Source: JACPIL01 sp964362365
GTDB lineage: Archaea > Nanobdellota > Nanobdellia > Woesearchaeales > GW2011-AR9
NCBI GenBank assembly: GCA_964362365.1
Contig: CAYIEF010000003.1
Span: forward strand, 3,478-67,477
Reading direction: 5' to 3'
DNA length: 64,000 bases
Below, one piece after another: positions 16,473-25,735 of the stretch. The notes beneath the pieces are model-generated. The model did no database searches. It was not told the DNA's origin and was given only the letters and a program-made list of their open reading frames with translations. The stretch's first letter is position 1. Every line of letters starts with the position of its first letter. A program made the position numbers and the translations under genes.

Positions 16473-16853
16473 CTATATTTTGGCATTTGTTAGCTTTCTT
16501 TGAGTATACTTTTCTTCGTGTTTTAATGCAATTTCGTGAGCACTTTCCCTCTTGTAATCATGATACTGCATTAGGCATATTTCTACAATTTCAGGTAATA
16601 AGCATAATCTTCTTTCATTTTCTGCTTGACCATTTGCAATTAAAACTAAACATTTCTGGGGTTTTTTGTAGATTATAGTTCCTTCAATTATTCTTTCTAT
16701 TTCTTCTGGTTGTACAGATGCTATAGCGCTAGGAGCGGATTCAACACAACGATCAAAATATTTTATTATAAATTCAATTCCATTGTATTCCACTAAAGAG
16801 TCCGAAACTAGGCTTGCTTCATCTACAAGAGAATATAATTTATCATAATCCAT
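16473..16853 (-). CDS. Hypothetical protein, 126 aa
   Basis: A soluble, acidic, mostly helical protein with no recognised domain. It lies 12 bases downstream of the IMP dehydrogenase stop on the same strand, so it is probably cotranscribed with guaB. Function unknown. Confidence 0.65.
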   Translation of the reverse strand: MDYDKLYSLVDEASLVSDSLVEYNGIEFIIKYFDRCVESAPSAIASVQPEEIERIIEGTIIYKKPQKCLVLIANGQAENERRLCLLPEIVEICLMQYHDYKRESAHEIALKHEEKYTQRKLTNAKI

Positions 16854-16865
16854 AATCGATTCTGC

Positions 16866-18287
16866 TCACTCGCTCAACTTACTTCCTCTACTTTTACTCT
16901 CTTCCCAGCCGTTAGCAGTGATCTGTATAAATTCTGCATTCTCCTGCATGCCTTTAATATCCCAAGCACCGCAGTAGCTGATGCCGCTCTGTAGCCCTTT
17001 TACTAATCCTTTGATGACTTCTCGAACTGAACCTTTGTAGTCAACTAAAATGGCTACTCCTTCCACATACACGTCTAACTTTTCCTTGACTTTCTTGCCT
17101 TCTAAATTTTCTTTCCGTTCATGATTGCTGTCATAGGAAGCGCTGCCCATATAGCGCTTATAGCGTTTTCCGTCTTTGGTGATAATATAACCGGGCGCTT
17201 CATCAGTTCCAGCGAAAAAACTTCCTGAATATATCGTTGAAGCTCCAGTAGCTATCGCCTTAGTTACATCGCCGGGATACTGCATGCCTGCATCAGCACT
17301 AACCGGAACATCATACCATTTTGCGACCGAAACCACGTCCATAATGGCAGTAAGCTGCGGTACTCCTGCTCCGGACATGATTCGTGTTGTGCATACTGGA
17401 GAAGCGCCTATGCCTACTTTCAGTCCATCTGCGCCCGCTTCAATCAAATCCCTTGCGGCAGCGGCCGTAGCGATGTTTCCCGCCATCAAATCAACCTGTG
17501 GAAAATGTTGCTTAAATTCCCGTATGCGCTGAATCGCCAATTCAGAATGGCAGTGAGCAATGTCGAGGATGATAACATCAGCGCCAGCATCAATCAATGC
17601 TTTGGACCTTTCAATCGTGTCTTTCACTCCTACTGCAGCGCCCACACGTAAGCGTCCTTTCTCATCCCGTGATGCATTTGGCCATTGTTCTAACTTGCGT
17701 AGATCTTTGGTGGTGATCAAACCGCGAAGTTTTCGGCCATCCAGCAATGGAAGTTTTTCAATACGATGCCGGTGCAGTATTTCTTTGGCTTGTTGTAACT
17801 CTATTCCATAGGGGGCGCAAATGAGCATATCTCTTCCGGTCATAACTTCAGTAATATTTTTATCTAAATTTTCTTCAAATAAATAATCACGCGAAGTAAA
17901 AATTCCGATAAGTTCTTCACCATCTACAACTAAAAGGCTTGTTACTCCCTCCGTAATCATGATCTTTACCGCTTCTCCGACAGTGATAGTAGGCGGTACA
18001 GAAAGAGGGTTTTCAATCACATAGCTGGTGCTTCGCTTTACTTTTTTCACTTCTTCCACTTGTTCTTCAATAGTGTTGAACTGATGAATGGCACCTAAAC
18101 CTCCTTCTCGGGCCATGGCGATGGCCATTTTATGTTCAGTAACTGTGGCCATGTTCGAACTGACTAAAGGAATATTTAAGAAAACATTTCGAGTAAATTT
18201 AGTACGTGTATCTGCTTCCGTGCGTGAACGAAGAGGGCTCTTTTTAGGAACAAGAAGAACATCATTAAAAGTAAGCCCTAGCTTCAT
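16866..18287 (-). CDS. guaB: IMP dehydrogenase
   Basis: 473 residues; oxidises IMP to XMP in guanine nucleotide synthesis. The N-terminal F-N-D-V-L-L-V-P motif, two CBS domains (about 95-205), the phosphate-binding A-G-N-I-A and the active-site loop with Cys299 are visible. The loop reads G-I-G-A-S-P-V-C-T-T-R where most enzymes have G-P-G-S-I-C-T-T-R. The flap R-Y-M-G-S-A-S-Y is present. The catalytic Cys and Thr are intact, so it is probably active. Confidence 0.95.
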   Translation of the reverse strand: MKLGLTFNDVLLVPKKSPLRSRTEADTRTKFTRNVFLNIPLVSSNMATVTEHKMAIAMAREGGLGAIHQFNTIEEQVEEVKKVKRSTSYVIENPLSVPPTITVGEAVKIMITEGVTSLLVVDGEELIGIFTSRDYLFEENLDKNITEVMTGRDMLICAPYGIELQQAKEILHRHRIEKLPLLDGRKLRGLITTKDLRKLEQWPNASRDEKGRLRVGAAVGVKDTIERSKALIDAGADVIILDIAHCHSELAIQRIREFKQHFPQVDLMAGNIATAAAARDLIEAGADGLKVGIGASPVCTTRIMSGAGVPQLTAIMDVVSVAKWYDVPVSADAGMQYPGDVTKAIATGASTIYSGSFFAGTDEAPGYIITKDGKRYKRYMGSASYDSNHERKENLEGKKVKEKLDVYVEGVAILVDYKGSVREVIKGLVKGLQSGISYCGAWDIKGMQENAEFIQITANGWEESKSRGSKLSE

Positions 18288-18429
18288 TGTGAACCATCAT
18301 TTTTAGAGAGTGTTATGGTTTAAATAGATTATGGATATGAAGGCAATATGTCTTCTCACCCGAGCATTATCCTGGTGTTGCGAGACTTGCGTAATCTTTA
18401 AAAAGAGAAAACTTCTTCAGTAATTTTTA

Positions 18430-18858
18430 ATGTCAAAGCTTGCTCTTTTTGATGAAGAGATATATTCTACGTTAGAAGTAATAATCGATTCTATCGCGCT
18501 CTATTTACCAGTAGGAACTGAAGGAGCTTCATCTTTTCCTGATAAGGAAATATTAGGGAAGCTGCAACAGCAAGGTTATAATCCAAAAATGTCTTGGGCT
18601 TTCCTTCGCGCCTGCTATTGGCACTTAGCTGATAAGAAAATAATGATAGTTGATTATTCTTTACGTTATCGTTTAACTGAGAAAATAAATGATGAGAGAA
18701 AAACAGATCTCTGCATGAAAATCTTCTCTGAATACGAGAACTATCTTCAAGCCAACTACGCTCGTTCTTTGATTGATCCTAATCCTTATCGTTTGCCTGA
18801 AAAAGCTCCGGACAGTTCTTCTGGTTTAAGACTGAGGTCTTTTTCTGGGGGGAAATGA
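18430..18858 (+). CDS. Hypothetical protein, 142 aa
   Basis: A soluble protein with a winged-helix-like helical middle (residues 40-75) and a low-complexity Ser-rich tail. There is a TATA-like TTTAAAAAG about 25-30 bases upstream of the ATG. It is followed directly by a GC-rich two-hairpin element. No family recognised. Confidence 0.65.
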   Translation: MSKLALFDEEIYSTLEVIIDSIALYLPVGTEGASSFPDKEILGKLQQQGYNPKMSWAFLRACYWHLADKKIMIVDYSLRYRLTEKINDERKTDLCMKIFSEYENYLQANYARSLIDPNPYRLPEKAPDSSSGLRLRSFSGGK

Positions 18859-18862
18859 GTAA

Positions 18863-18990
18863 AGAAATTCCTAAAAATTACTACCCCGCAGCAAGCTACG
18901 GGGCATTACGCAATTTTTCAAGACGGAATTTCTAACTCCGCTTTGGGTGTAGATACGCAGCAAGCTGCGGGGTATGGACCCAAAGCCGGA
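18863..18990. repeat. Two-hairpin GC-rich repeat element (copy A)
   Basis: Two tandem inverted repeats: AGAAATTCC/GGAATTTCT (18863-18871, 18925-18933) and TCCGCTTTGGGT/ACCCAAAGCCGGA (18937-18948, 18978-18990). Each encloses a smaller GC-rich hairpin with the shared core GCAGCAAGCT next to CCCCG or CGGGG. The same architecture and the TACCCCGCAGC word recur in the insertion inside the reverse transcriptase gene (36475-36582). It may terminate the 142-residue gene and is probably a mobile palindromic unit. Confidence 0.6.
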
Positions 18991-19042
18991 ATCAATAATT
19001 TCCTACCATAAATCTTAAAACTGATTGTTCTTCCTAAAGGTT

Positions 19043-20242
19043 ATGTCGCTCTTCACCATCAAATACGCACCTAAAAACTCCGATCAGGTCTTCGGCCAGC
19101 AGTTAGCAGTTTTACAATTACGTAATTTTATAACCCAGTACAAACAGCAGCAGCACAAGTCAGCGCTTCTGCTTGGACCTATTGGCTGCGGGAAAACTTC
19201 TTCCGTGTATGCCTTAGCTAAAGAATTAAAGTACGACGTGGTGGAATTAAATTCTTCTGACCTAAGAAATGCTGAAAACATTACGCAATTCCTTAACTCT
19301 GCTCTTGGACAGCAATCACTTTTCTTCACTCCCAAAGTTGTTCTAATTGATGAAGTAGATAATATTTCCGGAGTCGCTGATCGAGGCTGCATTCCCGCAT
19401 TAATCAAAGCCATCGAAAAATCGTCTTTTCCGGTAATCTTGACCGCTAATGATATTGAAGACAGCAAATTCAAAGCCTTAGCAAAAGCATCGCAAGTCAT
19501 TCCTTACCACAAACTTCAGTACAAAACCGTTTCTCATTGCCTGCAATGGGTCTGCGAACAGGAAGGCATAACATTTGATGAAAAAGCGGTAAACTCTTTA
19601 GCGCGGCAAGTTGATGGAGATATGCGCGCAGCATTGATTGACTTGCAAGGAAGTTCTTCCACAAAAAATATTACCTTTGCTGACGTTTCCAATCTTTCCG
19701 ACCGCAAGCGGACAGAAACTATTCTCAATGCGCTAATGGTTATTTTCAAATCTTCCTCAATAGAGACAGCTCTTCCTGCACTAGAGAATGTCGATCTTGA
19801 GCCGCGAGATACTATCCATTGGATCGATGAGAACATGCCTAAAGAATATCTCACTGCTAAAGCATTAGCCAAAGGATATGAACATCTTGCCCGTGCAGAC
19901 GTCTTCCAAGGACGGATCATGAATAGGCAGCATTGGCGTTTCTTAGCGTACATTAACGATCTCTTAACCGCGGGAATTTCTTCTGCAAAGGAAGAAAAGA
20001 ATCCGCAATTTGTTCCATATAAACAGACCATGCGTTTCTTACGCTTATGGCAGTCCAAGATGAAGAACGCCAAGAAAAAAGAAATTGCCGCTAAGTTGGC
20101 GGCAAAGACACACACTTCCACTTCAGTTGCTGAACAGCAGGTTCCATATTTGCAAGTTATCTTTCAGAAAGGCACTGGAACCGATATTGCTCAGGAATTG
20201 GAATTGAATGAGGAAGAAGTGGAGTGGCTGAAAGGGAAATAG
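19043..20242 (+). CDS. rfcL: Replication factor C large subunit
   Basis: 399-residue AAA+ clamp loader subunit that opens PCNA and loads it at primer ends. Walker A GPIGCGKT (45-52), Walker B L-I-D-E-V-D (101-106), sensor 1 T-A-N-D, and a C-terminal helical collar are seen. It is shorter than many archaeal RfcL because it lacks a long C-terminal tail with a PIP box; the end reads E-E-V-E-W-L. The small subunit is not in the window. ATG 19043 matches the family N-terminus. Confidence 0.93.
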   Translation: MSLFTIKYAPKNSDQVFGQQLAVLQLRNFITQYKQQQHKSALLLGPIGCGKTSSVYALAKELKYDVVELNSSDLRNAENITQFLNSALGQQSLFFTPKVVLIDEVDNISGVADRGCIPALIKAIEKSSFPVILTANDIEDSKFKALAKASQVIPYHKLQYKTVSHCLQWVCEQEGITFDEKAVNSLARQVDGDMRAALIDLQGSSSTKNITFADVSNLSDRKRTETILNALMVIFKSSSIETALPALENVDLEPRDTIHWIDENMPKEYLTAKALAKGYEHLARADVFQGRIMNRQHWRFLAYINDLLTAGISSAKEEKNPQFVPYKQTMRFLRLWQSKMKNAKKKEIAAKLAAKTHTSTSVAEQQVPYLQVIFQKGTGTDIAQELELNEEEVEWLKGK

Positions 20243-20256
20243 AAGTTAACTCCTTC

Positions 20257-21699
20257 CTAAGGGATGGAATTAGTTAACCATTTTGCTTTTTCGTGGGCGT
20301 TTTTAAAAAGAGACTTTACTGATTGATGTCTCAAAGCGCGAGTAGCTATCGGAGCGTAAAAATCAGCCATGGTTAAAGCATATTTCCGTGCTTGAAAAAT
20401 GAAGTCTTTCGGCGGAAGTTCTGGATTCAAATCATGATGCTTCCCTTCTTTGTATTCTTCAATAAATCGTTCCTGATCCAAAATGTGAATAAACCCTTCT
20501 CTGTTTCTTTGTGCAAACTCTCCCCACTGCTTTGATACATCATTCAATTTTCGAAGCTTAGCCCCATTCTCTTTCTGTTCCATCACCAGAGAGAGATAAA
20601 TAGTATCCCCACTATTTGCTTCATCAATATACTTATTTCTTCTGTCTAAATAACAAATCTGATGATGAAAATTAGCATCGAATGTAGCTCTTCTTTCTTG
20701 AGGAGTATACAGTAATCCTCCTTTTTGTTTAGTAAGCCGTACATAGTTACAAAAAGCTTTCAACTTTGCTTGTTTTTCTTCATCTGGAATATTTTTTACT
20801 AAGGTAATATTCCAATCGTTCCAAGGATGAAGAGTAATGTGTTCAGAATCGATGTCTATAGAAACATCTTGCTCCATAGTAAATACCGGATCTTTGTAGC
20901 TACACCAGCCATTACCTTGTGCAAGAATTAGTTTTCTTTTTGCTTGAGTAACCTGGGCCTGGTCATTGTATGTCCAGAGCAATTCATCAACATAACGGAA
21001 AAGAAACCGATCAATATATTCTTGCTTTATAGAAAACATGCCATTCTCTGAAGAGAAGCATACGGAAAGCCCCATTGTTCCTTCCGGTAAAGAAAAATTT
21101 GTAAGCTTTTGGCCACTAGAAAAATAATCAAAAAATCCCTGTGCAGAATTAAAATGTCGGATGGTAGTATGCAGTTCTTCTTCAGTGAGTTCCTCCAAAG
21201 AAGTGTAAGGGATTTTCTTTACAGTCATTTCATCATCGTTCTGAAGACAAACTGATATGCTTCCTCCAATAGGTTCTCCGCGATGGATCTCTAGATGGCT
21301 AGGAAAATATTGCGCTGATCCGAATTCGCTGAAGAAAGGATCAACCAATAAATGTTTATTTTCCAAAGGAACATCAACAATAAAATGGTCTGATTCTAGA
21401 TTGTTATAGTTTATCGCTCGGAGGAGGCGAGGGTTAAGTCCCGCTACTTTGGTAACAACGTACGTTGCTATTCCTGCCTCGGCACAATTAAGTTGTTCCC
21501 GAACTTCATGAGGATAGCGAAGGGTTCTTCCTTGCAGAAGTGCTTCTCCTACTCCGTAGTCCAGCGCATCAATCCAGTCTCTAATAGCTCCGGCAATTGT
21601 AATCGCTGGATGAAAAACTTCTTCCGTTACGGTCTTAGAAAGAATATCTCTTGCGAAGCTTATAGATTCTTCTGATAGTTGATTCACACCGGACTCCAA
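20257..21699 (-). CDS. Large hypothetical protein with transglutaminase-like Cys-His-Asp signature
   Basis: 480 residues, soluble. The N-terminal part has N-C72-A-E-A, then D-H105-F-I-V-D-V and L-L-V-D120-P-F, spaced like the Cys-His-Asp triad of transglutaminase-like/papain-fold enzymes. The rest has no domain I recognise; the C-terminal 200 residues are helical. It lies eight bases after a small gene on the same strand, so the two are an operon. The enzyme assignment is an inference from the triad only. Confidence 0.7.
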   Translation of the reverse strand: MESGVNQLSEESISFARDILSKTVTEEVFHPAITIAGAIRDWIDALDYGVGEALLQGRTLRYPHEVREQLNCAEAGIATYVVTKVAGLNPRLLRAINYNNLESDHFIVDVPLENKHLLVDPFFSEFGSAQYFPSHLEIHRGEPIGGSISVCLQNDDEMTVKKIPYTSLEELTEEELHTTIRHFNSAQGFFDYFSSGQKLTNFSLPEGTMGLSVCFSSENGMFSIKQEYIDRFLFRYVDELLWTYNDQAQVTQAKRKLILAQGNGWCSYKDPVFTMEQDVSIDIDSEHITLHPWNDWNITLVKNIPDEEKQAKLKAFCNYVRLTKQKGGLLYTPQERRATFDANFHHQICYLDRRNKYIDEANSGDTIYLSLVMEQKENGAKLRKLNDVSKQWGEFAQRNREGFIHILDQERFIEEYKEGKHHDLNPELPPKDFIFQARKYALTMADFYAPIATRALRHQSVKSLFKNAHEKAKWLTNSIP

Positions 21700-21707
21700 A
21701 CACTCTT

Positions 21708-21983
21708 CTAAATCCTCTCGTATTGTTCAAAGTTTGGCAAAGATGCAGCTCCTGCAGGCCGCCAGAACTGACGAGGAGACTTCTCATCATTCGCTATTTT
21801 GTATTCTATCTTCACGGCGTATCTTGCTTCACCATCACAAACAGCAGTTATTTCTCTATACAGAGCGTATTTACTTCTATCAGTAAAAGGCAATCCTGCT
21901 CGTGCTTGAACTATTGCTTCTTCTGGTGTTTTTCCGTATCCTCGAACCACATTTGCTCTTCGTAATAAATCTGTTAGTCCCAT
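21708..21983 (-). CDS. Hypothetical protein, 91 aa
   Basis: A small alpha/beta protein (G-Y-G-K-T-P-E-E-A-I near residue 15, then strand-rich A-R-Y-A-V-K-I-E-Y). I took the ATG at 21983 because GGGTGA lies just upstream; the longer frame starts in the divergent promoter. It is probably translated with the following 480-residue gene and may be its partner. Confidence 0.65.
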   Translation of the reverse strand: MGLTDLLRRANVVRGYGKTPEEAIVQARAGLPFTDRSKYALYREITAVCDGEARYAVKIEYKIANDEKSPRQFWRPAGAASLPNFEQYERI

Positions 21984-22070
21984 ATGTTTTTCACCCTTTC
22001 TCGCGATAACCAATCTAATTTAAAAATGTTTCTAGATAAATTTATAAAATACACGTACATACACGGAAGC

Positions 22071-22295
22071 ATGGGAACAAAAACAATTTCAATATCGGAG
22101 GATGCCTATGATATTCTGAAAGCCAAGAAGGAAAGTTCTGAGAGTTTTAGTGAGGTCATTGTCAGGATGTCCGGCAAGAAAAATTTATCTTCATTCTACG
22201 GAGCATTAAGTAAAGAGAGCGCAGATGCTTTAGAAAAGGCCGTTGCAGAAATTAGAAAGAAACATAGTTCGGCTCATGCAAAAAGAATACGATGA
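22071..22295 (+). CDS. vapB: VapB-type antitoxin
   Basis: 74 residues: an N-terminal strand-helix-helix (T-K-T-I-S-I-S-E-D-A-Y-D-I-L) typical of ribbon-helix-helix archaeal VapB antitoxins, then a charged C-terminal tail for toxin binding. It overlaps vapC by four bases (ATGA). It should bind its own promoter together with VapC. Confidence 0.85.
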   Translation: MGTKTISISEDAYDILKAKKESSESFSEVIVRMSGKKNLSSFYGALSKESADALEKAVAEIRKKHSSAHAKRIR

Positions 22296-22687
22296 TTTTA
22301 GACACTACTTTTATTATTGATTTGTTGAGAGGAAAAAATCTGGGAGTGAAAGAGAAAGCAGAAGAATTAGACCATCTTTTTGAAACTAAAGCAGTAGTAT
22401 CCGTTAGCGTTATGGAACTCTGGCGGGGTGCTCTTCAAAGTGTTAGAAGAGAAGAAGAACAGAATAAGATCAACGAGCTCATAAAATCGTTCTTAGTATA
22501 TCCCTTTGATGAAAAAACCGCCAGGGAATCAGGAGAAATTGAAGCTGACTTAATAAAAAAGGGGGAAATTATTGATTTAGAAGACATAATGATTGCCGGC
22601 GTTGCCAAAGTGCACAATGAAACAGTACTGACACGCAACGTAAAACATTTTGAGAGAATCAATGGTTTGAGAGTAGAAACATACTGA
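22292..22687 (+). CDS. vapC: VapC-type PIN-domain ribonuclease toxin
   Basis: 131-residue PIN domain: D4-T-T-F-I-I-D, the central S-V-M-E-L-W motif, the acidic D-L-E-D-I-M-I-A-G-V-A segment and L-T-R-N-V-K-H-F near the end. Such proteins cleave tRNA or rRNA unless bound by VapB. The module looks intact. Confidence 0.92.
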   Translation: MILDTTFIIDLLRGKNLGVKEKAEELDHLFETKAVVSVSVMELWRGALQSVRREEEQNKINELIKSFLVYPFDEKTARESGEIEADLIKKGEIIDLEDIMIAGVAKVHNETVLTRNVKHFERINGLRVETY

Positions 22688-22879
22688 ATGACTGCAGGTT
22701 TATCAATATTAAAAAGAAGATAAAAAGTACTTGTGACTAAACCAAACAGCAAATTATTGAAGGCAAAGCCTTCATCGTCCTTAAAAAATTATAACAATTT
22801 TTTGGGACACAAAAGGACCTTGTCCTTTCAGTGTTTCTTAACGGAAAACTTTAATAATCTTCCCTTACAATTAACTCTT

Positions 22880-24370
22880 ATGACTCATTCAGCGCAAGAT
22901 TTAGCGGTATTCTGCAGGAAGAAGGGGTTCATGTATTCTTCATCTGAAATTTACGGCGGATTGGCAGGTTTATACGATTACGGCCACTTAGGGACAAAAC
23001 TGAAACATAACTTTGAGAACCTCTGGAGAAACTATTTCCTCAGTTTGGATGATAACTACTTTGAAATCGAAGCCGCCAACATCATGCATGAAAATGTGTT
23101 CAAAGCTTCAGGACATCTGGAAAATTTTATCGATCCGATTGTAAGTTGTCCCAGGTGTGATTTTTCGGAACGAGCCGATCATTTTGTGCAGGCAAAAACT
23201 AAAACCAGAGCAGAGGGCCTTTCCCCGGAACAATTAACAAAACTCATTGAAAAAAATAACCTGCTTTGTCCAAAATGCGGTGCAAAGTTAAAACAGGTTT
23301 CAGTCATGAACATGATGTTTCCGGTTAATTTAGGAACGGGGAGAGGAAATCGTGCTTATCTTCGCCCGGAAACCGCCCAATCGCCGTTTGTTAATTTTAA
23401 GTTGCAATACGAATTACAAAGGAAAAAATTACCGTTAGGATTAGCGGTTATTGGAAAAGCATATCGAAACGAAATATCCCCTCGAAATTTCGTGCTTCGC
23501 CAGCGCGAGTTTACGCAAGCAGAATTGCAAATATTCTTTAATCCGGCAAAACTGAATGAACACAAATATTTTGACTTGGTGAAGAATTACAAAGTCAGAA
23601 CCTTGTTGGTCAAAGATAGAAATGGAAATCAGGAGCAAGTGGTGGAACATACCGCTCAAGAATTAGTTTCGCAAGGTCTTCCTCAATTTTATGTCTACCA
23701 TCTGGTAAAGATTCAGCAGTTCTATCTTGATGTACTAAAAATTCCCAAAGAAAAGCTTCGCTTTTACGAACTAGATGAAAAGGAACGCGCTTTTTACAAC
23801 AAATATCATTTTGATATCGAGATTGAATTGCAGGAATTTGGATATACGGAAGTGGGCGGGGTTCATTATCGGACTGACCACGATCTGAAAGGACATGAGC
23901 GGGTTTCCGGACAGAAAATGGAGATCTTCGATGAAGAATCAGCTAGTAAGTTTATTCCTCATGTTTTAGAGCTCTCTTTTGGAGTAGACAGAAATACCTA
24001 TGCCTTACTTGATCTTAATTTTGATGATGATAAAGCAAGAGGAAATATTGTTTTGCATTTGTCATCTTCCCTGGCTCCTTTTTTCTGCGCAGTATTTCCT
24101 TTAGTCAAAAACAAACCAGAAATAACTGCCAAAGCAGAGGAAGTATATTCTCTGGTACAAAAACAATTCCCTTGTTTCTATGATGAGGCAGCTTCAGTAG
24201 GCCGGCGTTACGCTCGAGCAGATGAAATAGGGGTTCGTTATTGTATTACGGTTGATTTTGAAAGTCTGGAAGATAATGCTGTTACTCTGCGTGATCGTGA
24301 TACTACGCAGCAGGAGAGGGTAAAGATTACTAAGCTTCTAGAACGATTGTCGGAATTATCTTCTGATTAA
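22880..24370 (+). CDS. glyS: Glycyl-tRNA synthetase (archaeal/eukaryotic type)
   Basis: 496-residue class II alpha2-type GlyRS. Clear motifs: M-Y-S-S-S-E-I-Y-G-G-L-A-G-L-Y-D-Y-G at the start, zinc-like C-P-R-C and C-P-K-C-G, motif 2 around Y-R-N-E-I-S-P-R-N-F, E-V-G-G-V-H-Y-R-T-D, and the C-terminal anticodon domain. A TATA-like box (TTTAATAATC, about 22850-22859) is about 25 bases upstream of ATG 22880. I therefore reject the longer N-terminus, which would read through hairpins (GAAGGC/GCCTTC, AAAGGAC/GTCCTTT) in the leader. Confidence 0.95.
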   Translation: MTHSAQDLAVFCRKKGFMYSSSEIYGGLAGLYDYGHLGTKLKHNFENLWRNYFLSLDDNYFEIEAANIMHENVFKASGHLENFIDPIVSCPRCDFSERADHFVQAKTKTRAEGLSPEQLTKLIEKNNLLCPKCGAKLKQVSVMNMMFPVNLGTGRGNRAYLRPETAQSPFVNFKLQYELQRKKLPLGLAVIGKAYRNEISPRNFVLRQREFTQAELQIFFNPAKLNEHKYFDLVKNYKVRTLLVKDRNGNQEQVVEHTAQELVSQGLPQFYVYHLVKIQQFYLDVLKIPKEKLRFYELDEKERAFYNKYHFDIEIELQEFGYTEVGGVHYRTDHDLKGHERVSGQKMEIFDEESASKFIPHVLELSFGVDRNTYALLDLNFDDDKARGNIVLHLSSSLAPFFCAVFPLVKNKPEITAKAEEVYSLVQKQFPCFYDEAASVGRRYARADEIGVRYCITVDFESLEDNAVTLRDRDTTQQERVKITKLLERLSELSSD

Positions 24371-24418
24371 TTTAAATAACAGCAATTTTTATAAATGCTT
24401 AAAAAATGGTTAGTAATT

Positions 24419-24994
24419 ATGAAAAAGAGTAAAGCTTCAGAATACGAAATTCACAAGAAAGGCTCCTATGTTTCTATTGTTTTACTAATACTAATAGCTT
24501 TAACATTAGGGGTAGTAATCTATCTCTTATTCCAGCCTGGCGCGGAAGAAGGTTCTTCTATGCGGACATTGCTGCTTTCTATAATCGGTGTAACTGTATT
24601 TGTTCTGGTTTTGTATGTAGTTTGGGAATTTTCTGCTGCCAACCGCTTGCGCAGGATGCTCAAGAAAATCGAGCCGATGGTAAGCTCTGAGCCGATGGAC
24701 GAAATTAAGAAATTATACTTAAAGGCCTATAATCTATACATGAAACTTTCTGAAAAAAAGAAACAGAATTTTTACAGCAGGGTGAACTCTCTACGCGAAT
24801 CTCTCGAGGAACATTTGCAAAATGAAAAAAAATTAGAACGTCTTCTCCAAGATACAGAAAAAGGCAGTATCAGTGATCAGAAGAAAAAATATTTTGATCT
24901 TTACGCTATTTACGAAAAACTTCCTCAAAAAGTACAGAATAAATATTATCCTCAGATTGTGCAACTGCGGGATAGGCTAGAGCGGGGAAAGTAA
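24419..24994 (+). CDS. Two-TM membrane protein with cytosolic coiled coil
   Basis: 191 residues. Two hydrophobic segments (about 20-40 and 55-75) are followed by roughly 115 residues of charged helix with two related blocks (K-K-L-Y-L-K-A-Y-N-L-Y-M-K-L and K-K-Y-F-D-L-Y-A-I-Y-E-K-L) that look like a duplicated helical hairpin. TATA box TTTTATAAAT at about 24386-24395 supports the leaderless ATG at 24419. Function unknown. Confidence 0.7.
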   Translation: MKKSKASEYEIHKKGSYVSIVLLILIALTLGVVIYLLFQPGAEEGSSMRTLLLSIIGVTVFVLVLYVVWEFSAANRLRRMLKKIEPMVSSEPMDEIKKLYLKAYNLYMKLSEKKKQNFYSRVNSLRESLEEHLQNEKKLERLLQDTEKGSISDQKKKYFDLYAIYEKLPQKVQNKYYPQIVQLRDRLERGK

Positions 24995-25000
24995 TCTCTT

Positions 25001-25306
25001 ATGAAAATTACAGAAGTACAGCCAAATCAAGGAAATATTACTCTCGAAGCGGAGATTGTTTTTAAAGAAGAGCCGCGCACTTTCAATAAGTTTGGAAAAG
25101 AAGGAAAGGTATGTAACGCAACTATTGCCGATTCCAGCGGCGAAATGGCCTTAACCTTATGGAATGATGATATTGATAAAGTGAAGGTAGGAGATAAGGT
25201 CAAATTGGAAAATGGCTGGTGTTCTGAATTTAAGGGGCAAAAGCAAGTCTCTGCTGGGAAATTCGGGAAACTGGAAGTTGTGAAAGCTACAAATAAGCTA
25301 AAATAA
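25001..25306 (+). CDS. OB-fold nucleic-acid-binding protein (SSB/RPA-like)
   Basis: 101 residues forming one OB fold, with the RPA-type pattern I-A-D-S-S-G-E-M-A-L-T-L-W-N-D and V-G-D-K-V-K-L-E-N-G-W. It is expected to bind single-stranded DNA or RNA. It lies six bases after the membrane protein stop, heading into the Pop5-proteasome cluster. Confidence 0.85.
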   Translation: MKITEVQPNQGNITLEAEIVFKEEPRTFNKFGKEGKVCNATIADSSGEMALTLWNDDIDKVKVGDKVKLENGWCSEFKGQKQVSAGKFGKLEVVKATNKLK

Positions 25307-25334
25307 ATAATTAAATGATCAATAAAATAAAAAA

Positions 25335-25667
25335 ATGAAACTAAAACCATCCTTAAAACAAAAGAAACGGTATGTACTCTTCGAGATCCAAGCCGCTAAG
25401 GCATTCGCTCTTTCTGAAGTATCCGAAGCCATCGAAACCTCATTGCTGCGCTTCTTGGGTGAGCTGGGGATGGCCAAAGCCAGTCCGCTCTTTGTAAGGG
25501 AGAAATGGGACGAAAAAAAGCAAAGATTTGTGCTGAAAGTCAATCACAAATATGTAGATGAATTAAAAACAGCGGTCATATTAAACAAAAAGATTAAAAA
25601 TACCCCCGTACTTATACGTTCTGTCCTGACTTCAGGCACGCTGAAGAAGATAAGCTCACATTTATAA
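25335..25667 (+). CDS. rnp2: Ribonuclease P protein component 2 (Pop5)
   Basis: 110 residues matching archaeal Pop5: K-K-R-Y-V-L-F-E near the start and a long helix, with the strand L-I-R-S-V-L-T-S-G-T-L-K-K at the C-terminus. It binds RNase P RNA with Rpp30 for tRNA 5' processing. Its position before psmA is the standard archaeal supercluster order. No RNase P RNA was found in the window. Confidence 0.88.
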   Translation: MKLKPSLKQKKRYVLFEIQAAKAFALSEVSEAIETSLLRFLGELGMAKASPLFVREKWDEKKQRFVLKVNHKYVDELKTAVILNKKIKNTPVLIRSVLTSGTLKKISSHL

Positions 25668-25735
25668 TAAACCGAAAATAATAAAGCAAAAGATAATCAA
25701 TAATAAAATAATAATCGCGATTTGAGGTGTTAAAT

